From Nitrospinaceae bacterium (GTDB lineage Bacteria > Nitrospinota > Nitrospinia > Nitrospinales > VA-1): a stretch of 64,000 nt of DNA. Of this stretch, positions 61,558 to 64,000 are shown one piece after another (the stretch's first letter is position 1; every line of letters begins with the position of its first letter). Location: contig BQJC01000001.1 in NCBI GenBank assembly GCA_021604505.1, positions 248,001 through 312,000 on the forward strand, read 5' to 3'. The position numbers and the translations under genes were made by a program. A model generated the notes under the pieces. It did not search any database, was not told where the DNA came from, and worked only from the letters and a program-made list of their open reading frames with translations.

Positions 61558-61800
61558 TTAGTGAGGAATCTCTACGCCCCGCTTACAAAAACCTGCGATG
61601 TACACTTTTTTGCCATTTAATGTTATCCACTTCGCAGGCACCCAGTGCCAGGAAAAGCCTCCCACAAGATTGTGGTTTTTTTGAATACAACGCATCTGTG
61701 CCGTTGGCTTTAAGATAGGAAAAGCGGCAACGGTGTTTACGATGACGATAAGAGCCAACGAACCTGCTATTACTAAAGCAATAATGGATTTACTTTTCAT
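61558..61800 (-). CDS. Small exported protein
   Basis: 80 residues from the ATG at 61800, with GGAAGGAGC upstream; longer frame starts lie in non-coding leader. Signal or anchor segment (IIALVIAGSLALIVIVNTVAA). The mature part (MRCIQKNHNLVGGFSWHWVP; VYIAGFCKRGVEIPH) has two Cys that could pair. No known family. No sigma-54 element precedes it, so it may be read from the genes upstream (minus strand). The 220 bases before it, 61338-61557, hold no gene that I can support. Confidence 0.6.
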   Translation of the reverse strand: MKSKSIIALVIAGSLALIVIVNTVAAFPILKPTAQMRCIQKNHNLVGGFSWHWVPAKWITLNGKKVYIAGFCKRGVEIPH

Positions 61801-61950
61801 TTTGGAGCTCCTTCCTTTTGAGTTTAAAAAATAAGGCATCGATAATTCAAAATTTCCTATGAATTGGTTTAGCGGACGAATCCTCTTCCTGAAAGAAAGA
61901 GAAGTCTGCATTTGCTCATCTCAATCGCTGTCTCCGTATAAACCTGCATT

Positions 61951-62313
61951 TCATTTTCTGCCCACTTTGTAAAATGGAAGCGTGTTTGATCCGAACCCTC
62001 CCCTGTACAGGGGGCGAAATTTTCTGTCCGGAACCGGCTGGGTCGTTCCCATCACACGCGGGTCTCCCGTCGGCCGGTTGCCATTCGATCCGATATAACC
62101 CTGGGGTAGTTTTTTACCCGGCAGGGGAACGGTATCGATCGCAACGCTTCCAAAAAAGGATCTCTCTGGAAGGGGGACCGTGCCAATCGCCATCCCTCCC
62201 CAACGAGGTTTACTTGGCAAAGGAACCGAATCAATGGCCTCGCTGGTTCCAACCACGGAAAAAGTGATTACAGATGCTAATGCCATGCCTAATACTTTCG
62301 TTGAAGCTATCAT
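61951..62313 (-). CDS. Secreted protein with VPLP repeats
   Basis: 120 residues. Signal peptide (VLGMALASVITFSVVGTSEA-ID). Then three VPLP repeat units about 16-18 residues apart (SVPLPSKPRWGGMAIG, TVPLPERSFFGSVAID, TVPLPGKKLPQGYIG). The Pro-rich repeats suggest a wall or matrix-binding segment. Ribosome site GGAGAAACC. No sigma-54 site directly before it; it lies 147 bases downstream of the haem-oxygenase-fold gene and could be co-transcribed. Confidence 0.65.
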   Translation of the reverse strand: MIASTKVLGMALASVITFSVVGTSEAIDSVPLPSKPRWGGMAIGTVPLPERSFFGSVAIDTVPLPGKKLPQGYIGSNGNRPTGDPRVMGTTQPVPDRKFRPLYRGGFGSNTLPFYKVGRK

Positions 62314-62460
62314 TTTGGTTTCTCCTTTATAGATTTGAGATGAAGGTTTGGGGAGTTAATGAATCTGCCCCTTTTAAGTTGCTTTAAAAGAACACTGGGT
62401 GTGGTTCCTTCGCCCAGGGTCTTTTCGCTCCTTACACGTATCCCCAAATTTCTGGGCAGA

Positions 62461-63201
62461 TTATTTAAGACAATCGTCAAGAGCCATCACGTAGTATTCC
62501 AGAGAACGCCGTGTGGCCTGAACCGCATCCTCTAAATCCGAATCGTTTTCCGCGCATTTCACAACCAGATCCATGGCTTCATAAGGGTGAGTGTCATCAT
62601 AGGTGCCGTGCGCCTTGAGCCAGCTGGTGATTCGCCGGTCTTTTGGAACCAACCCTCTCTCCATATAAGACTCGACACCTTGCTTTACTTTTTTTGACCA
62701 TTCGCCTGTTGCCCATTCGATGCCTACATTTGCGGCACCAAAACAAACGGAAACGGTTTTGTAGGTATTGACATTCCAGAGATGATGGACGACTGCTTCC
62801 ATCGCAGGCGTTGGTTTAACATTCAGTATTTCTTCTCGTGATATTCCAAATCCCTCAGCCCAGGCCATGTACCATTTGGCGTGGTTTTGTTCGACATGAA
62901 TGTTGGAAATGAGCCAGGATTTTGCTTCTTCATGTCCAGGCAGATGACACCGCGTTTTAGCCAGATTTAAGGCCATGAATTTGGGAAAATTTTCAACCAG
63001 GGGGAAAAAATTAAGAAGGGTCTTTCTGAATTGAGGCAGTGTAAGCCCTCCCGCCCCCATGAGGCAAAATACTTCATGGTGGACCACCTGACTTTTGACC
63101 GCTAATAACTCATCAAAAATTCCTAAATTGGTTTCACAGAAAGAATGATTTTTTTTCCCTTGAGAATTGCGATTTACCTGCTGAACCAGAACTTGAGTCA
63201 T
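62461..63201 (-). CDS. Haem-oxygenase-fold diiron-type (CADD/PqqC-like) protein
   Basis: 246 residues, no signal peptide. Helical PqqC/TenA-type fold with candidate ligands: Glu/His in NIHVEQNHAKWYMAWAEG, Glu in NVGIEWATGEW, and the H-x3-D-x2-H pattern KAHGTYDDTHPYEAMD. Members of this group (iron-containing redox enzymes such as CADD) bind two irons and oxidise small substrates. The role here is unknown; its cytoplasmic position contrasts with the secreted proteins sharing the regulon. AAAGGAGAAAC before ATG. Confidence 0.75.
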   Translation of the reverse strand: MTQVLVQQVNRNSQGKKNHSFCETNLGIFDELLAVKSQVVHHEVFCLMGAGGLTLPQFRKTLLNFFPLVENFPKFMALNLAKTRCHLPGHEEAKSWLISNIHVEQNHAKWYMAWAEGFGISREEILNVKPTPAMEAVVHHLWNVNTYKTVSVCFGAANVGIEWATGEWSKKVKQGVESYMERGLVPKDRRITSWLKAHGTYDDTHPYEAMDLVVKCAENDSDLEDAVQATRRSLEYYVMALDDCLK

Positions 63202-63249
63202 TATGTTTCTCCTTTCTATTTAGAAAATTTTGAATTTGGTTAACCAGTG

Positions 63250-63293
63250 AGTGAGGCTCTCTGCTTTAGCCCAGGGGTCAGCACCCTTAACGC
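63250..63293 (-). promoter_or_regulatory. Conserved structured 5-prime leader, copy 4 (degenerate)
   Basis: The minus-strand AGGGTGCTGACCCCT hairpin plus GGCTAAAGC and GCCTCACTC segments match the copies at 39271 and 56900 in order and position. Confidence 0.5.
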
Positions 63294-63304
63294 ATGCATC
63301 TAGT

Positions 63305-63320
63305 TGCATCCTGCGTGCCA
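63305..63320 (-). promoter_or_regulatory. Sigma-54 promoter for the haem-oxygenase-fold gene
   Basis: Minus-strand TGGCACGCAGGATGCA. Confidence 0.88.
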
Positions 63321-63391
63321 AACCAAAAAAAAATTAAACCGTTTATTTTTAGTGGGTTGTGAAAATTTCACGGGCACCAAGGCTTGGAGCG

Positions 63392-63411
63392 ATGCATGGA
63401 CCATGCATGGT
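63392..63411. promoter_or_regulatory. UAS for the 63305 promoter
   Basis: ATGCATGGACCATGCATGGT: perfect dyad ATGCATGG-A-CCATGCAT, 86 bases upstream of the -12 element. The remaining 63412-63766 holds no supported gene. Confidence 0.87.
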
Positions 63412-63766
63412 TTATGCGAAGAAAGGAGTGATCAACTTCTGAGAAGGAGAGTGCGTGGCTCGTTAAAACGGAATCACCGCAAAAATAAAAAGATGGAAGA
63501 ATCGTCTGCTTCTAGATGACTCGTTTTTATTTAGGGAAACCCACAGGGATCATCAACCCTGCCGGTTTGCCAAGCTATCGTGAATTTGGTGCGGATCGGG
63601 CCATATTAAAATGAAAACAGGACTCGAACCAAAAACCGGGGCATAGTTCCTCTGAATTTTGTCTGCTGTTTTCTGCTGGGCCGAGAGTTATGGATTTTAT
63701 TTTTCCCGTCAAAGACTTGAATCGGAGAAAGACTTAGATCGAGACTCATATTCTTCGGATGTGAAA

Positions 63767-63997
63767 TTAACGGTGCCATTGTGGGCCTCCCTCTTCCAGC
63801 GCTTCCAAACGCCAAATAGGGCTTTCAATATTTACGTAAGGACTTTCCAGAAATTCTGAGAGCGGGTCGGGAATGCAGGGAAATGAACACTCATCTGCGC
63901 AATCATAGTCGGGGCAATCGATCGAGGCAGGTTCATTGGTCTCAAAATTTTCGATCCATTCATCCAGGGATTGAAAGAAAGATGGGGTCAGTTTCAT
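63767..63997 (-). CDS. Small Cys-rich hypothetical protein
   Basis: 76 residues; ATG at 63997, close to the window end. An acidic protein with four Cys in DCPDYDCADECSFPC, reminiscent of a small metal-binding or knottin-like patch. No signal peptide. Upstream control is outside the window. No family is recognised. Confidence 0.45.
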   Translation of the reverse strand: MKLTPSFFQSLDEWIENFETNEPASIDCPDYDCADECSFPCIPDPLSEFLESPYVNIESPIWRLEALEEGGPQWHR

Positions 63998-64000
63998 GGC

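Noticed and set aside
39424-63411. Recurring ATGCATGG dyads as a CRISPR or REP array
   Set aside because: They occur singly, each at a set distance upstream of a promoter, not in tandem arrays.
63304-63519. 71-residue plus-strand frame
   Set aside because: It starts inside the minus-strand sigma-54 promoter and covers the UAS; no domain or ribosome site.

Overview
The window looks like a chromosome segment of a free-living Gram-negative bacterium. It has lipoprotein signals, a CsgG-type outer-membrane channel, a periplasmic c-type cytochrome, lytic transglycosylase sequence, a Pst phosphate importer and many TPR/Sel1 proteins. No ribosomal or other strong phylogenetic marker is present. The mix of DUF3179, multihaem cytochrome, NAD-type 6-phosphogluconate dehydrogenase and sigma-54 signalling makes me lean towards Nitrospinota or a delta-proteobacterium-like lineage, but that is only an impression.

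Layout, first half. 1-12.2 kb: a methyltransferase cut by the window edge, a J-domain protein, a giant Sel1-repeat protein, a pstS-C-A-B operon, two TPR proteins, an AhpD-like peroxidase and a DUF3179 protein. 12.6-13.2 kb: a dead IS481-type transposase. 13.5-16.9 kb: the oxidative pentose phosphate set gnd-zwf-pgl. 16.9-20.2 kb: a sulfite-oxidase-family protein, an ArsM-like methyltransferase, an ECF sigma factor with a zinc-finger anti-sigma candidate, and an ArsR regulator. 20.2-25.1 kb: DUF362, an in-frame MiaA/lytic-transglycosylase fusion and a TrmN6-like methyltransferase. 25.3-32.4 kb: two GAF histidine kinases, a NarL-type and a CheY-type regulator, a tetrahaem cytochrome and an exported partner. 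32.4-38.8 kb: two AstE/AspA-family paralogues (one lacking metal ligands), an NtrB/NtrC-like pair, an FmdB zinc ribbon, ilvE, tRNA-Lys and tRNA-Glu.

Layout, second half (38.9-63.5 kb). This is the most interesting part. At least eleven sigma-54 (-24/-12) promoters, plus one weaker candidate, sit in front of genes for mostly exported proteins. Nearly all have, roughly 85-110 bp upstream of the -12 element, the dyad ATGCATGG-A/T-CCATGCAT, which has the position and symmetry of an enhancer-binding-protein site (UAS). The driven genes include a curli-like amyloid system (two CsgG homologues, two curlin-repeat/coiled-coil proteins, two larger curlin-repeat proteins), a STAS protein, many small secreted proteins, a 28-residue membrane peptide, and a haem-oxygenase-fold diiron-type protein. 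Four transcripts also share a structured 5-prime leader.

How they may work together. Within the same region lie a membrane-bound CHASE2-AAA-HTH sigma-54 activator, its FlgO/DUF4384-like upstream neighbour, and a caspase/SUMF1 fusion protein. My working model (inference) is that the CHASE2 activator, or the NtrC-like protein at 34.4 kb, binds the dyad and switches on an extracellular amyloid and surface-protein regulon. Duplicated STAS, CheY and small secreted-protein genes, one of them already a pseudogene, suggest that promoter-gene cassettes have spread locally by duplication.
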